A stretch of DNA of 64,000 nt from NCBI RefSeq assembly GCF_022374875.2, contig NZ_CP092427.2, positions 4,154,001 through 4,218,000 of the forward strand, in the 5' to 3' direction. Below are positions 36,272 through 48,856 of this stretch, piece after piece (within the stretch, counting starts at the first letter, position 1; every line of letters begins with the position of its first letter). Both the position numbers and the translations under genes were made by a program. The notes under the pieces were generated by a model. That model was not told the origin of the DNA, made no database searches, and worked only from the letters and a program-made list of their open reading frames with translations. The DNA is from Mycolicibacterium rufum (GTDB lineage Bacteria > Actinomycetota > Actinomycetes > Mycobacteriales > Mycobacteriaceae).

Positions 36272-39200
36272 ATGACCGCATCGGGGACCCTTCATGTCCA
36301 CACCCCGATCGCGGGCCTCGTCGAACTGGCGCTGCGCGACCCCTCCCTGCAGGAGGTCGTTCGCCGTGCCGCCGACCGGCCCGCCGATCTCGATCTCGTC
36401 GGCCCGGCCAGCGCCCGGCTCTTCGTCGCCGCCGCGCTCGCCCAGGCCGGCCCGCTGCTCGCAGTCACCGCGACCGGGCGCGAAGCCGACGATCTGACCG
36501 CCGAGCTGAAGGGCGTGTTCGGCGACGCGGTCGCGATGTTCCCGTCGTGGGAGACGCTGCCGCACGAGCGGTTGTCTCCAGGTGTCGACACCGTCGGCGC
36601 CCGCATGATGCTGCTGCGCCGTCTCGCCCACCCCGACGACGACCGGCTGGGCCCGCCGTTGCGGATCGTGGTGACCACCGCGCGGTCGCTGCTGCAGCCG
36701 ATGGCGCCGGATCTCGCTGACATCGACCCCGTCACCCTCACCGTCGGCGCCGACGCCGACTTCGACGCCACGGTCGCGCGCCTGGTCGACCTCGCCTACA
36801 CCCGCGTCGACATGGTCGGCAAACGCGGCGAGTTCGCCGTGCGCGGCGGCATCCTCGATGTGTTCCCGCCCACCGCCGAGCACCCGGTGCGCGTCGAGTT
36901 CTGGGGCGACGAGGTGTCCGAGATGCGGATGTTCTCGGTCGCCGACCAGCGGTCCATTCCCGAGATCGACGTCGCCACCGTGATCGCCGTGCCCTGCCGG
37001 GAGCTGCTGCTCACCGCCGACGTGCGTGGCCGCGCGCAATCGCTGGCCGCCGAACACCCCGTGCGGGAGAACAGCGTGCCGGGCAGCGTGCCCGACATGC
37101 TGGCCAAGCTCAGCGAAGGCATCCCGGTCGACGGCATGGAGGCGTTGCTGCCGCTCCTGCGTCCCGCCGACCTGGTGACCCTGCCGTCGCACCTGCCCGC
37201 AGGCACGCCGCTGCTGATTTGCGATCCGGAGAAGGTCCGAAGCCGGGCCGCCGATCTGATCAAGACGGGTCGCGAGTTCCTGGAGGCATCGTGGTCGACG
37301 GCCGCGGTGGGCGGTGACGCGCCCATCGACCTGGAGGCGCTCGGGGCATCCGGCTTCGTCGGCTTCGACGACGGCCGCGACGCCGCCCGCGCCGGTGGCC
37401 ACCCGTGGTGGACGCTGAGCCAGCTCACCGCCGAAGCCGGCCTGACCCTCGATATCCGGCCGGCGCCGTCGGCGCGGGGTCAGCAGCACAATCTCGACGA
37501 GATCTTCGCGATGCTGCGCGCCCACGTCGCCACCGGCGGCTACGGCGTCGTCGTCACCCCTGGCACCGGCACCTGCATGCGCGTGGTCGAGCAGCTCGGC
37601 GACGCCGACACGCCCGCAACGGTTCTCGAGGCCGGCGCGGTGCCTCGCGAAGGCGTTGTCGGGGTGGTGAAGGGGCCGCTGCACGACGGCGTGGTGATTC
37701 CCGGCGCGAACCTCGTGGTGATCACCGAGACCGACCTGACCGGCAACCGTGCCGCCGCGACCGAGGGCAAGAGGCTCGCGGCCAAGCGGCGCAACGTCGT
37801 CGACCCGCTCGCGCTGACCGCCGGTGATCTGGTCGTGCACGACCAGCACGGCATCGGCCGCTTCGTCGAGATGACCGAACGCGTGGTGGGCGGCGCCCGC
37901 CGCGAGTACCTGGTGCTGGAGTACGCCTCGGCCAAGCGGGGTGGCGGCACCGACAAGCTCTACGTACCGATGGATTCGCTGGACCAGCTGTCGCGCTACG
38001 TCGGCGGGGAGGCGCCGACGTTGAGCCGGCTCGGCGGCAGCGACTGGGCGAACACGAAAACCAAAGCGCGCCGGGCGGTTCGGGAGATCGCGGCGGAACT
38101 GGTCACGCTGTATGCGAAGCGGCAGGCCTCGCCCGGGCACGCCTTCGCCCCGGACACCCCGTGGCAGACCGAGATGGAGGACGCGTTCGGGTTCACCGAG
38201 ACCGTCGATCAGCTGACCGCCATCACCGAGGTCAAGTCCGACATGGAGAAGCCGGTTCCGATGGACCGGGTGATCTGCGGGGACGTCGGCTACGGCAAGA
38301 CCGAGATCGCGGTGCGCGCGGCGTTCAAGGCCGTGCAGGACGGCAAGCAGGTCGCGGTGCTGGTGCCGACGACGCTGCTCGCCGATCAGCATCTGCAGAC
38401 CTTCAGCGCGCGGATGGCCGGTTTCCCCGTCACGGTGAAAGGCTTGTCCCGCTTCACCTCTCCGGCCGAGTCCCGGGGCGTGCTGGAGGGAATGAAGGAC
38501 GGCTCGGTCGACATCGTGATCGGCACCCACCGGTTGCTGCAGACCGGGGTGACGTGGAAGGACCTGGGGCTGGTCATCGTCGACGAGGAGCAGCGCTTCG
38601 GCGTCGAGCACAAGGAGCACATCAAGTCGATGCGCACCCACGTCGACGTGCTGACGATGAGTGCCACGCCGATCCCGCGCACGCTGGAGATGAGCCTGGC
38701 CGGGATCCGCGAGATGTCGACGATCCTGACGCCGCCCGAGGAGCGGTACCCGGTGCTGACCTACGTCGGCCCGCACGACGACAAGCAGGTCGCCGCCGCG
38801 CTGCGCCGCGAGATGCTGCGCGACGGGCAGGCGTTCTACATCCACAACCGGGTCCGCTCCATCGATCAGGCCGCCGCGCGGGTGCGGCAGATGGTGCCGG
38901 AGGCGCGGGTCGTGGTCGCCCACGGGCAGATGCCCGAGGAGCAGCTGGAGAAGACCGTCGAGGGCTTCTGGAACCGGGAGTTCGACATCCTGGTGTGCAC
39001 CACGATCGTCGAGACGGGGCTGGACATCTCGAACGCGAACACGTTGATCGTGGAGCGCGCCGACACGTTCGGGCTGTCGCAGCTGCACCAGCTGCGCGGC
39101 CGGGTGGGTCGGTCCCGCGAGCGCGGGTACGCGTATTTCCTGTACCCGCCCGAGGTTCCGCTGACCGAGACGGCCTACGACCGGCTCGCGACGATCGCGC

Positions 39201-39904
39201 AGAACAACGAGCTGGGTGCGGGTATGGCGGTCGCGATGAAGGACCTCGAGATCCGCGGCGCGGGCAACGTGCTCGGCGCCGAGCAGTCCGGCCACGTCGC
39301 GGGGGTCGGTTTCGACCTGTACGTGCGGCTGGTGGGGGAGGCGGTCGAGGCCTACCGTGCGGCCGCCGACGGGAAAACCGTTGCGACACCGGAGGAACCG
39401 AAGGATGTGCGCATCGACCTGCCGGTCGACGCGCACCTGCCGCCCGACTACATCGGCAGCGACCGGCTGCGCCTGGAGGCCTACCGCCGGCTGGCCGCGG
39501 CGCAGGACGACGCGGCGGTCGATGCGGTGATCGAGGAGCTCGTCGACCGGTACGGCCCGCTGCCCGAGCCGGCCGAGCGCCTCGTCGCGGTCGCGCGTCT
39601 GCGGCTGCTCGCCCGCGCGCACGGGGTCACCGAGGTCGGTGCGCCGTCGGCGTCGACGGTGCGGGTCTCGCCCCTGACGCTGCCCGATTCGGCGCAGCTG
39701 CGCCTCAAGCGGCTCTACGCCGGGGCGACGTACCGCGCCACCACGTCGACGGTGCAGGTGCCGATCCCGCGTGCGGGCAGCGGCGTCGGGGCGCCGCGCA
39801 TCCGCGACCTCGAGCTCGTCGCGTTCGTCGCGGGGTTGCTGGTGGCCATCGTGGGGAATCCGGACGCGCAAGTTGATATAACCAAGTTCGGAGGTGGCTC
39901 ATGA
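36272..39904 (+). CDS. mfd: Transcription-repair coupling factor Mfd
   Basis: A 1210-residue ATP-dependent translocase that removes stalled RNA polymerase at DNA lesions and recruits UvrA. The N-terminal UvrB-homology region spans about residues 1-350. The RNA polymerase-interaction domain follows at about 500-570 ([17 protein letters not shown]). The RecG-like motor has Walker [20 protein letters not shown] near residue 670, the DEEQRFG box near 770 and TVVETGLDI-like motif VI region ([16 protein letters not shown]) near 910. The TRCF C-terminal domain ends the protein. It overlaps mazG by 4 bases (ATGA). Confidence 0.98.
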   Translation: MTASGTLHVHTPIAGLVELALRDPSLQEVVRRAADRPADLDLVGPASARLFVAAALAQAGPLLAVTATGREADDLTAELKGVFGDAVAMFPSWETLPHERLSPGVDTVGARMMLLRRLAHPDDDRLGPPLRIVVTTARSLLQPMAPDLADIDPVTLTVGADADFDATVARLVDLAYTRVDMVGKRGEFAVRGGILDVFPPTAEHPVRVEFWGDEVSEMRMFSVADQRSIPEIDVATVIAVPCRELLLTADVRGRAQSLAAEHPVRENSVPGSVPDMLAKLSEGIPVDGMEALLPLLRPADLVTLPSHLPAGTPLLICDPEKVRSRAADLIKTGREFLEASWSTAAVGGDAPIDLEALGASGFVGFDDGRDAARAGGHPWWTLSQLTAEAGLTLDIRPAPSARGQQHNLDEIFAMLRAHVATGGYGVVVTPGTGTCMRVVEQLGDADTPATVLEAGAVPREGVVGVVKGPLHDGVVIPGANLVVITETDLTGNRAAATEGKRLAAKRRNVVDPLALTAGDLVVHDQHGIGRFVEMTERVVGGARREYLVLEYASAKRGGGTDKLYVPMDSLDQLSRYVGGEAPTLSRLGGSDWANTKTKARRAVREIAAELVTLYAKRQASPGHAFAPDTPWQTEMEDAFGFTETVDQLTAITEVKSDMEKPVPMDRVICGDVGYGKTEIAVRAAFKAVQDGKQVAVLVPTTLLADQHLQTFSARMAGFPVTVKGLSRFTSPAESRGVLEGMKDGSVDIVIGTHRLLQTGVTWKDLGLVIVDEEQRFGVEHKEHIKSMRTHVDVLTMSATPIPRTLEMSLAGIREMSTILTPPEERYPVLTYVGPHDDKQVAAALRREMLRDGQAFYIHNRVRSIDQAAARVRQMVPEARVVVAHGQMPEEQLEKTVEGFWNREFDILVCTTIVETGLDISNANTLIVERADTFGLSQLHQLRGRVGRSRERGYAYFLYPPEVPLTETAYDRLATIAQNNELGAGMAVAMKDLEIRGAGNVLGAEQSGHVAGVGFDLYVRLVGEAVEAYRAAADGKTVATPEEPKDVRIDLPVDAHLPPDYIGSDRLRLEAYRRLAAAQDDAAVDAVIEELVDRYGPLPEPAERLVAVARLRLLARAHGVTEVGAPSASTVRVSPLTLPDSAQLRLKRLYAGATYRATTSTVQVPIPRAGSGVGAPRIRDLELVAFVAGLLVAIVGNPDAQVDITKFGGGS

Positions 39905-40929
39905 CGGTTGTCCTGGTGGACCCGCGCCGCCCCTCGCTGGTGCCCGTCGAGGCGATCGAGCTGCTCTCCGGGGATGTGCAGTACACCGAGGAGATGCCGA
40001 TCAAGGTGCCGTGGTCGCTGCCGTCGGCGCGGCCCGCGTACGAGGGCGACCCGGCTCCCGTGCTGCTGTCCTCCGACCGGGAGCACCCGTCGGTGGCCGC
40101 GCGGTTGGCCGCCGGCGAGCGGGTGATCGCGGCGCCGGATCCGCAGCCCGGTGAGCATCTGGTCGACGCCGTGGTGATGATGGACAAGCTGCGCACCGCG
40201 GGTCCATGGGAGAGCGAGCAGACGCACGACTCGCTGCGGCGGTATCTGCTCGAGGAGACCTACGAGCTGTTCGACGCGGTGCACGGCGGGGACCTGACGG
40301 AGCTGCGCGACGAGCTCGGCGACGTGCTGCTGCAGGTGCTGTTCCACGCCCGGATCGCCGAGGATGCGCCGGAGAACGCCTTCGACATCGACGACGTCGC
40401 CGACGCACTGGTGCGCAAGCTCGGCAACCGCGTGCCCGCGGTGCTCGCCGGTGAGTCCATCTCGCTGGAAGATCAACTGGCACAGTGGGAAGCGCGCAAG
40501 GCGCTGGAGAAGTCGGCACGCCAGTCGATCATGGACGACATCCCGACGGGGCAGCCCGCGCTCGCCTTGGCGCAGAAGGTGCTGGCGCGTGCCGAAGGTG
40601 CCGGCTTCCCGGCCGAGCTGGTGCCCGATGCACTCACCTGGATCACTGTGACCGCCGACTTCGACGCCGAGAACGCTTTGCGCTCTGCGGTGTTGGAGTT
40701 CATGGACGACGTGCGTGCCGCCGAGCGGTCCGCCGCCGCGGCGCAGCGCGGCGACGACGTCGCCGAGGAACTCGACGACAGCCCGCACGCGGTGATCTCC
40801 GCCGACGCGTGGCGCGCGCACTGGCCGCACGAGATCGTCGACGAGGAGGCGGAGGCTGAGGAGCCCGAGCGCGAGGCTGAGGACCCGGAGGCCGATGATC
40901 CTGAGGCGCAGGCCGAGCGCGAGGACTGA
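39901..40929 (+). CDS. mazG: Nucleoside triphosphate pyrophosphohydrolase MazG
   Basis: A 342-residue house-cleaning NTP pyrophosphatase that hydrolyses non-canonical or oxidised nucleotides. The MazG core carries [16 protein letters not shown] and [20 protein letters not shown], supplying the EExxE and ExxD metal-binding residues at about residues 118-165. The N-terminal about 80 residues form the mycobacterial extension; the C-terminus is a Glu/Asp-rich tail (about residues 315-342). Coupled to mfd by an ATGA overlap, as in M. tuberculosis, where MazG degrades 5-OH-dCTP and supports stress survival. Confidence 0.95.
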   Translation: MTVVLVDPRRPSLVPVEAIELLSGDVQYTEEMPIKVPWSLPSARPAYEGDPAPVLLSSDREHPSVAARLAAGERVIAAPDPQPGEHLVDAVVMMDKLRTAGPWESEQTHDSLRRYLLEETYELFDAVHGGDLTELRDELGDVLLQVLFHARIAEDAPENAFDIDDVADALVRKLGNRVPAVLAGESISLEDQLAQWEARKALEKSARQSIMDDIPTGQPALALAQKVLARAEGAGFPAELVPDALTWITVTADFDAENALRSAVLEFMDDVRAAERSAAAAQRGDDVAEELDDSPHAVISADAWRAHWPHEIVDEEAEAEEPEREAEDPEADDPEAQAERED

Positions 40930-40930
40930 C

Positions 40931-40997
40931 CGCGACGAGATCCACCTTTTGCGACGGTCTACTCGAACTTCCTTCGCAAGAAGTGGATTTCGTCGCG
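40931..40997. terminator. Long hairpin terminator between convergent mazG and efeB
   Basis: CGCGACGA, ATCCAC and TTGCGA on the left pair in register with TCGCAA, GTGGAT and TCGTCGCG on the right, giving a nearly continuous stem about 22 bp long around a central loop. It begins one base after the mazG stop and ends 25 bases before the efeB stop, so it can serve both strands. Confidence 0.75.
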
Positions 40998-41022
40998 CGG
41001 CGCGGCGCGCGAGAGAACACCG

Positions 41023-42333
41023 TCAGTCGAACAGCGTCGAACCCCAGAACGTCGAGGTGTCACCCTCGCGGATGCCCGGGGGGCACGCGAACAGCGCCGA
41101 ACTGGTCGGCGTGATGTATTCGTTCAATGCGTCCTTGCGCGACAACGCATTCTGCATCGGAATGAACTGGGTGACCGGGTCGCGCACGAACGCGATGAAG
41201 AACAGCCCGGCGTCGAGGTGGCCGAAGCCGTCCGACCCGTCGGTGAAGTTGTAGCCGCGGCGCAGGATCTCGATGCCGCCCAGGTTCTCCTTCGAGGCCA
41301 GCCGCACGTGTGCCACCTCGTCGATCAGCGGTTTGTCCTTCTTGTCCTTCAGCGAGAAGTTCAGCTCGTCGAACTCGTCGGACTGCCCCATGGGCGCCCC
41401 GGTGCCCTTCTGCCGGCCGATCACGCGTTCCTGCTCGAGCAGCGTGGTGCGGTCCCACTGCTCGATCCGCATCCGGATCCGCCGCGCCACCAGGTAGCTG
41501 CCGCCGGTCAGCCAGGCCGGGCCGTCACCCTCGCCGACCCACACGAAGCGGTTCAGCTTGTCGGTCTCGTCGGATCGCAGGTTCGCCGTCCCGTCCTTGA
41601 ATCCGAACAGGTTTCGCGGGGTGCTCTGCTCGCGGGTGGTCGAGGACGTCCGCCCGAATCCCAGCTGCGAGTAGCGCACGGCGACGGTGCCGAAACCGAT
41701 GCGCGCCAGATTGCGGATCGCGTGGACGGCCACCTGCGGGTCGTTGGCGCACGCCTGCACGACGATGTCGCCGCCACTGCGGGCGGGGTCGATCTTCTCG
41801 TTCGGGAACTTCGGCAGGTCGACCAGCTGGGCCGGCTTCTTGTCCGCGATGCGGAACCGGTCGACGCCATCCTTGACGAAGAACGACGGGCCGAATCCGA
41901 TCGTCAGCGTCAGCTGCGACGGTGGCAGTCCGAGCGCCTCGCCGGTGTCCGTCGGCGGCGAGTACGGGTTCTGTCCGGTGGCGCCGCCGGGAAAAGCCTC
42001 GCGGCCCTGCGTCATCCGCTCGGCCATCTCGGTCCAGTCGGCCAGCATCTTGATGACGTCGTCGCGGCTGTTGGTCGTGACGTCGAACGTCGCGAAGTGC
42101 ATCCGGTCCTGCGCCTCGGTGACGATGCCGGCCTGGTGCTCACCGCGGAACGGCACCGCGGTGTCCAGATGGCCGACGGGTTGGGCCGCGGTCGCGCGGC
42201 CGGCCAGCGCGCCGGCGCCGGCGGCGCCGACCACCGCGGCGCCGACCCCGGCCGCGCCGAACAACTTTCGCCTACTCAGCCCCTGACGCGTCGAATTGGC
42301 GCGGAGCTCAGCATCATTGGGGTGCGATGACAC
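41023..42333 (-). CDS. efeB: DyP-type haem peroxidase / deferrochelatase EfeB
   Basis: A 436-residue dye-decolorising peroxidase of the EfeB class. A Tat signal is clear: SRRKLFGAAG followed by a hydrophobic stretch and cleavage after RATAAQ, so it is exported folded with haem. The DyP motif appears as LFGFKDGTANLR with the catalytic aspartate near residue 255, and the proximal region HVRLASKENLG carries a conserved histidine near residue 345. It is proposed to oxidise ferrous iron or remove iron from haem for EfeO/EfeU. Its start overlaps the end of efeO by 20 bases; it is the last gene of the operon. Confidence 0.94.
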   Translation of the reverse strand: MSSHPNDAELRANSTRQGLSRRKLFGAAGVGAAVVGAAGAGALAGRATAAQPVGHLDTAVPFRGEHQAGIVTEAQDRMHFATFDVTTNSRDDVIKMLADWTEMAERMTQGREAFPGGATGQNPYSPPTDTGEALGLPPSQLTLTIGFGPSFFVKDGVDRFRIADKKPAQLVDLPKFPNEKIDPARSGGDIVVQACANDPQVAVHAIRNLARIGFGTVAVRYSQLGFGRTSSTTREQSTPRNLFGFKDGTANLRSDETDKLNRFVWVGEGDGPAWLTGGSYLVARRIRMRIEQWDRTTLLEQERVIGRQKGTGAPMGQSDEFDELNFSLKDKKDKPLIDEVAHVRLASKENLGGIEILRRGYNFTDGSDGFGHLDAGLFFIAFVRDPVTQFIPMQNALSRKDALNEYITPTSSALFACPPGIREGDTSTFWGSTLFD

Positions 42334-43465
42334 CCTGCACCTGGCTCACCTCTTTGCTCAGCGCGTCGATCGCCCGCGAGAGCTCCTGGCGTTCGGGCTC
42401 GGTGACGGCGTCGTAGCTGACGAATCCGTCGCCCTGCCGGTACTTCTGGAGCAGCTGCTCGGCCTCGGCGAACCGCTGGTCGACGCGCTTGCCCAGGTCC
42501 GCGTTGCGCTCGTCGAGGATCGGCCGCACCGACGCCACCGCCGTCTGCGAACCCTGCAGGTTGGCGTTGAAGTCCCACAGGTCGGTGTGGCTGAAGATGT
42601 CCTCTTCGCCGCTGATCTTGCTGGTGGCGATCTCGTCGAGCAGACCCTGTGCGCCACCGGCGATCTGGGTGGAGTCGATGGTGTAGTCGGGCGCCTTCAC
42701 CCCGGCGTCGAGTTCCTTGACGTCGGCGACCAACTGGTCGGCGATCGCGTTGGTGTCGGGCTGCAGGCCGCTGACCCACAGGTCCTTCTCGAGGCGGTGG
42801 AATCCGGTCCACTTCTGGCCCGGCTCGAGGTCGGCCTCGCGCAGGTCGATGCGCGGGTCGAGGTCGTTGGGGAACGACTCGGCGACGGGCTCGATGCGTT
42901 CGTAGTAGGTCCGAGAGGTCGGGTACTGCGCCTTGGCGGCCTCGATGTCGCCGGCCTTGATCGCGGCGACGAACGACTCGACGGCGGGGATCAGCGCGTC
43001 GCTCTGGCTGTTGACGTAGCGCTTGTAGCTGTCGGCGGCTTCCTTGAACTTGCCCTCGGTGTCGATCTCGACGGCGTCGCCGGTGACGGTGAAGTCCCCA
43101 CGGATGCCGTCGCCGATCATGCCGGGCTTGCAGGCGGTCTGGTAGGTCCCCGGCTGCGAGAGCTGGACGACCAGTTTGCGCTGCAGGCCGGGGGAGATGT
43201 TCTCGACCTCGCCCATGACGCGCTCGCCCTCGCCGTAGACGTAGAACTCGGTCACCTTGTTGCCGTTGTTGGTGATCACGAACGTGTTGGTTCCGGTGGT
43301 GCCGGCGTTGCCCGACAGCTGGCAGGACGTGTCGGAGGCGTCGACGGTGATCTGGGCGGGCGCCTCGGAGCCCTCGGCGGCACCTGCGGACTCCTCTTTG
43401 GCCTGGCAACCGCTCAACGCCAGGGCGGCCAGGGCCGCGGTGAGCACGACGGGGTGAACCTTCAC
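42314..43465 (-). CDS. efeO: Iron-uptake lipoprotein EfeO
   Basis: A 383-residue exported iron-binding component. The signal peptide ends in the lipobox ALSGC (cysteine at residue 20), so it is probably a lipoprotein here. An N-terminal cupredoxin-like domain (about residues 35-130) precedes the M75 imelysin-like domain, whose HxxE motif reads FHRLEKDLW at about residue 235. It delivers iron to the EfeU permease. The GTG at 43465 follows an AAAGG ribosome-binding site and overlaps the efeU stop (GTGA). A longer in-frame reading only mirrors efeU. Confidence 0.94.
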   Translation of the reverse strand: MKVHPVVLTAALAALALSGCQAKEESAGAAEGSEAPAQITVDASDTSCQLSGNAGTTGTNTFVITNNGNKVTEFYVYGEGERVMGEVENISPGLQRKLVVQLSQPGTYQTACKPGMIGDGIRGDFTVTGDAVEIDTEGKFKEAADSYKRYVNSQSDALIPAVESFVAAIKAGDIEAAKAQYPTSRTYYERIEPVAESFPNDLDPRIDLREADLEPGQKWTGFHRLEKDLWVSGLQPDTNAIADQLVADVKELDAGVKAPDYTIDSTQIAGGAQGLLDEIATSKISGEEDIFSHTDLWDFNANLQGSQTAVASVRPILDERNADLGKRVDQRFAEAEQLLQKYRQGDGFVSYDAVTEPERQELSRAIDALSKEVSQVQGVIAPQ

Positions 43466-44382
43466 GTGGTGGACCTTTCGGGATCGGGTTGGGGAGCGGG
43501 CGCCGGGCGGGCCGGCGCGGGGGTGGGACGCAGGAACAGGGTGAGGATGACGGCGAGGTAGGCCAGCCAGCCGACCAGTTGCAGCACGGTCGGGGTGGGG
43601 GTGACGTTGAACACGCCCTGGATGACCTCCCCGTACCAGGAGGACCAGTTGAACCAGGCGGTGATGTCGAAGGCCTTGGTGGCCAGCCCCGGCAGCCAGC
43701 CGACGGTCTGCAGGGCGCCGATGCCGTAGGCGAGGATGCCGGCGGCGACGACGATCAGGAAGACGCCGGTGTAGGTGAAGAACTTGGCGAGGTTGATGCT
43801 CAGCGCGCCGCGGTACATGCCGTAGGCGATGACCCCGGCGATCAGCACGCCGATCACGAGACCGACCAGCGGCCAGTTCGTGCTCGCCTCGGCGTAGCCG
43901 ACCATGAACAGCGCGGTCTCGACGCCCTCGCGACCCACCGCGAAGAACGCCAGCAGCGCGACGGCGAGCGGGCCGGTCTCCAGGGCCTCGGCCATGTCGC
44001 TGCGCAGTCCGCCCGACATGCCGGCGGCGGCCCGGCGCATCCACAGCACCATGGTGGTGACGATGACGACGGCGATCAGGGAGGCCACCCCGGCGATGGC
44101 CTCGGCGGCCAGGCCGGTGATGGTGTTCTCGCCGAACTGGATGACCAGGAACACCGTCAGCGTCAGCGCGATCGCGGCGCCCACGCCCAGCCACACCCAC
44201 TTCAGCGCGTCGCGGCGCTCCGATTTGACCAGGAACGCGACCAGGATCGACACCACGATCGCCGCTTCGAGCCCTTCACGCAGCCCGATCAGGCCGCTCC
44301 CGAACAGCTGGGACGTGATGTTGGGCGATGCCGCCAAGGTGGTCGAGGACATGCTGACCGCCAGGTCGGTACTCATGCTCAT
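43462..44382 (-). CDS. efeU: Iron permease EfeU (FTR1 family)
   Basis: A 306-residue membrane permease with about seven helices. Two REXXE iron motifs are present: GLREGLEAAIVVSIL in the first helix and VGREGVETALFMVGY near residue 145, as in yeast Ftr1 and E. coli EfeU. A proline-rich cytoplasmic tail ends the protein. The ATG at 44382 has GAGGA eight bases before it. It is first gene of the efeUOB operon and lies 48 bases from an IdeR-box-like palindrome, so iron repression is expected. Confidence 0.95.
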   Translation of the reverse strand: MSMSTDLAVSMSSTTLAASPNITSQLFGSGLIGLREGLEAAIVVSILVAFLVKSERRDALKWVWLGVGAAIALTLTVFLVIQFGENTITGLAAEAIAGVASLIAVVIVTTMVLWMRRAAAGMSGGLRSDMAEALETGPLAVALLAFFAVGREGVETALFMVGYAEASTNWPLVGLVIGVLIAGVIAYGMYRGALSINLAKFFTYTGVFLIVVAAGILAYGIGALQTVGWLPGLATKAFDITAWFNWSSWYGEVIQGVFNVTPTPTVLQLVGWLAYLAVILTLFLRPTPAPARPAPAPQPDPERSTT

Positions 44383-44430
44383 CGAATCGTCCTCGCTACG
44401 TCTGGGGCACTCAGCCTTGCCTTGCCAAAG

Positions 44431-44449
44431 CAAGGTGTGGCTCACCTTG
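44431..44449. promoter_or_regulatory. IdeR (iron) box-like palindrome upstream of efeU
   Basis: CAAGGTG, five bases, CACCTTG is a perfect 19-bp inverted repeat, the length of the DtxR/IdeR box. It keeps the AGGT and ACCT blocks of the consensus, matching roughly 11-12 of 19 positions. A second overlapping inverted repeat (CCTTGCCAAAGCAAGG) lies beside it, so two dimers may bind. Confidence 0.65.
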
Positions 44450-44560
44450 GTTGGCGCTGCGCTAAGTGAATGTACACCGCCCCCGCGCGGCCCGGGATGA
44501 GTCTTAAGTCCTTTGGTGCGTGGCAGCATGGCTAGGAACCAGAGTGGGTTGAGGAGTCCG

Positions 44561-46670
<2,110 letters not shown>

Positions 46671-46673
46671 CCT

Positions 46674-47363
46674 GTGCCCGAAGCGAAACGGCCCGATCCC
46701 CGGCGGCGCACATCCCGGCCCGGAACGCCGGGTAAGCCGGGCGACGCCGGACGGGCCAAGCCGCGCAGCACCTCCGTGCGGCGCGAGCGGCCTCCCGCCG
46801 AGCTGCCGGCGCCGGCCTCTGAACCGGGTCAGGAGCTCGAGCGGAAGGGCACGTTGCTGCGCGAGTCGATCGCGGCCTCGATGGAGGCCTCGCAGAATGC
46901 CATGGCCGATCAGCGGTTCGGGTCGACGGCGAGGCGCGCGGCGATCCTGGCGGCGGTGGTGTGTGTGCTGACGCTGACGATCGCCGGTCCGGTGCGCACC
47001 TACTTCGGGCAGCGCACCGAGATGAAGCAGCTGCAGGCCTCCGAAGCCCAGTTGCGGGACCAGATCGCCGATCTCGAGGCGCAGAAGGCCAAGCTGGCCG
47101 ACCCGGTGTTCATCGCCGCCCAGGCGCGGGAGCGGCTGGGTTTCGTGATGCCGGGCGAGATTCCCTACCAGGTGCAGCTGCCGCCCGGGGCGGCGCAGCC
47201 CGGCGCGGCGCCGGAGGGTCAGGCGCCGGCCGCCGGCTCCGACCCGTGGTACACGGCGCTGTGGCACACCATCGCCGATGCGCCGCACGGTCTTTCGCCC
47301 ACCCCGGCGCCGCAGGCACCGCCGCCGGGTCCGCCGCCACCACCGCCGCCGCCCGGTGGTTGA
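46674..47363 (+). CDS. ftsB: Septum formation initiator FtsB/DivIC-like
   Basis: A 229-residue bitopic divisome protein. The first 95 residues are basic and Pro/Arg-rich and cytoplasmic, a single membrane helix spans about 98-118, and a coiled coil (MKQLQASEAQLRDQIADLEA) follows at about 124-150. ARERLGFVMPGE is the conserved FtsB/DivIC C-terminal box. The tail ends in a long proline tract. The partner should be FtsL/FtsQ in septal peptidoglycan synthesis. It starts with GTG three bases after eno and overlaps the DUF501 gene by 8 bases. Confidence 0.93.
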   Translation: MPEAKRPDPRRRTSRPGTPGKPGDAGRAKPRSTSVRRERPPAELPAPASEPGQELERKGTLLRESIAASMEASQNAMADQRFGSTARRAAILAAVVCVLTLTIAGPVRTYFGQRTEMKQLQASEAQLRDQIADLEAQKAKLADPVFIAAQARERLGFVMPGEIPYQVQLPPGAAQPGAAPEGQAPAAGSDPWYTALWHTIADAPHGLSPTPAPQAPPPGPPPPPPPPGG

Positions 47364-47847
47364 GCCCCGGGATCTCGAGATCGTCGCGCGACAGCTGGGC
47401 CGGGAGCCGCGCGGCGTGCTCGAGATCGCCTACCGCTGCCCCGACGGCGATCCCGCGGTGGTCAAGACCGCGCCGAAACTGCCGGACGGCACCCCGTTCC
47501 CGACGCTGTACTACCTCACCCATCCGGTGCTGACGGCCGCGGCGAGCCGGCTGGAGTCCGCGGGACTGATGCGGGAGATGACCGAGCGGCTCGAGCAGGA
47601 TCCCGAACTGGCGGCCGCCTACCGGCGGGCGCACGAGTCGTATCTGGCCGAGCGCGACGCGATCGAACCCCTGCACACCACGTTCTCCGGTGGCGGCATG
47701 CCGGACCGGGTGAAGTGCCTGCACGTGGTGATCGCGCACGCGCTGGCCAAAGGTCCCGGGGTCAACCCGTTCGGTGACGAGGCGCTGGCGGTGTTGGCGA
47801 CCGAGCCGGCGATGGCCGGCATTCTCGATCCGGAGGTGTGGACGTGA
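47356..47847 (+). CDS. DUF501 family protein
   Basis: A 163-residue soluble protein of the actinobacterial DUF501 family (Rv1025 in M. tuberculosis). Characteristic segments are VARQLGREPRGVLEIAYRC, PFPTLYYLTHPVLTAAASRL and GGGMPDRVKCLHVVIAHALA, the last with a conserved Cys-Leu-His set. Function unknown; linkage to ftsB and ppx is conserved across actinobacteria. GTG 47356 overlaps the ftsB stop, and the stop overlaps the ppx start. Confidence 0.92.
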   Translation: MVEPRDLEIVARQLGREPRGVLEIAYRCPDGDPAVVKTAPKLPDGTPFPTLYYLTHPVLTAAASRLESAGLMREMTERLEQDPELAAAYRRAHESYLAERDAIEPLHTTFSGGGMPDRVKCLHVVIAHALAKGPGVNPFGDEALAVLATEPAMAGILDPEVWT

Positions 47848-48782
47848 GAGTGGCTGGTGTCGACTGCGGGACCAATTCGATCCGGCTGCTCATCGCCGAC
47901 GTGACCGACGGCCGGCTGACCGATGTGCACCGCGAGATGCGGATCGTGCGGCTGGGTCAGGGGGTGGATGCGACGGGCGAATTCGCCGCCGACGCGCTGG
48001 CCCGGACCCGCGCGGCGCTGAGCGCGTACGCGGCGCTGATGCGCGACCACGAGGTGACGGCGGTGCGGATGGTCGCGACATCGGCGGCACGCGATGTCGC
48101 CAACCGCGACGAGTTCTTCGCGATGACCTCGGAGGTGCTCGGCCCGGTGATGCCGGGCGCGGTGGCGGAGGTCATCACCGGCGCGCAGGAGGCGGAGCTG
48201 TCCTTCCGCGGCGCCGTCGGCGAATTGGACCCGGCGGCAGCACCCTTCGTCGTTGTCGACCTGGGCGGAGGGTCCACCGAGGTGGTGCTGGGGTCACGCG
48301 ACGTGGACGCGGCCTATTCGATGGACATCGGCTGTGTGCGGCTGACCGAACGGTGCCTGCACTCCGACCCGCCCACCGCCGACGAGATCGCCGCGGCGCG
48401 TGCGGTGGTGCGCGAGGCGCTCGGCGAGGCGCTGCGGGAGGTGCCGGTCGAGCAGGCCCGCACCTGGGTGGGTGTCGCGGGCACCATGACGACGTTGGCC
48501 GCGCTGGCCCGCCGGATGACGACCTACGACTCCGACGCCATCCACCTGTCCTCGGTCGGCTTCGACGAACTCCTCCCGGTGTGCGCGGACCTGTTGACGA
48601 TGACGCGCGCACAGCGCGCGGTGCTGGGCCCGATGCACGAGGGCCGCGTCGACGTCATCGGCGGCGGTGCGCTGGTGGTCGAGGAACTCGCCGCCGTGCT
48701 GGGGGAGCGCGCCGGCATCGCCAGGCTGGTGGTCAGCGAGCACGACATCCTGGACGGTATCGCGCTGTCGATCGCTGGGTGA
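47844..48782 (+). CDS. ppx: Exopolyphosphatase, Ppx/GppA family
   Basis: A 312-residue ASKHA-fold phosphatase. AGVDCGTNSIRLLIADV is the first phosphate loop, VVVDLGGGSTEVVL the second, and AARDVANRDEFF and GCVRLTERCL are conserved family segments. It lacks the C-terminal HD domain of the E. coli enzyme, matching the short mycobacterial Rv1026/Ppx2-type protein that hydrolyses polyphosphate or pppGpp. GTG 47844 overlaps the DUF501 stop (GTGA); a GTG two codons earlier is equally in frame. Confidence 0.93.
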   Translation: MRVAGVDCGTNSIRLLIADVTDGRLTDVHREMRIVRLGQGVDATGEFAADALARTRAALSAYAALMRDHEVTAVRMVATSAARDVANRDEFFAMTSEVLGPVMPGAVAEVITGAQEAELSFRGAVGELDPAAAPFVVVDLGGGSTEVVLGSRDVDAAYSMDIGCVRLTERCLHSDPPTADEIAAARAVVREALGEALREVPVEQARTWVGVAGTMTTLAALARRMTTYDSDAIHLSSVGFDELLPVCADLLTMTRAQRAVLGPMHEGRVDVIGGGALVVEELAAVLGERAGIARLVVSEHDILDGIALSIAG

Positions 48783-48800
48783 CAGCCGCCGAACGTACGG

Positions 48801-48834
48801 TTTCTGACGGAAAACGGCCGAAATCCGTCAGAAA
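48801..48834. terminator. Bidirectional terminator between ppx and the DUF4383 gene
   Basis: TTTCTGACGG (48801-48810) is the exact reverse complement of CCGTCAGAAA (48825-48834), with a 14-base loop. It lies 18 bases after the ppx stop and 22 before the convergent gene's stop. The stem ends in a run of A or T on either strand. Confidence 0.8.
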
Positions 48835-48856
48835 GCGTGCACTCGGCGCTGAGCGC

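Noticed and set aside
36002..39871. A 1289-codon open frame on the minus strand
   Set aside because: It mirrors mfd codon by codon, a GC-skew artefact of high third-position GC; the mfd frame carries all helicase motifs.
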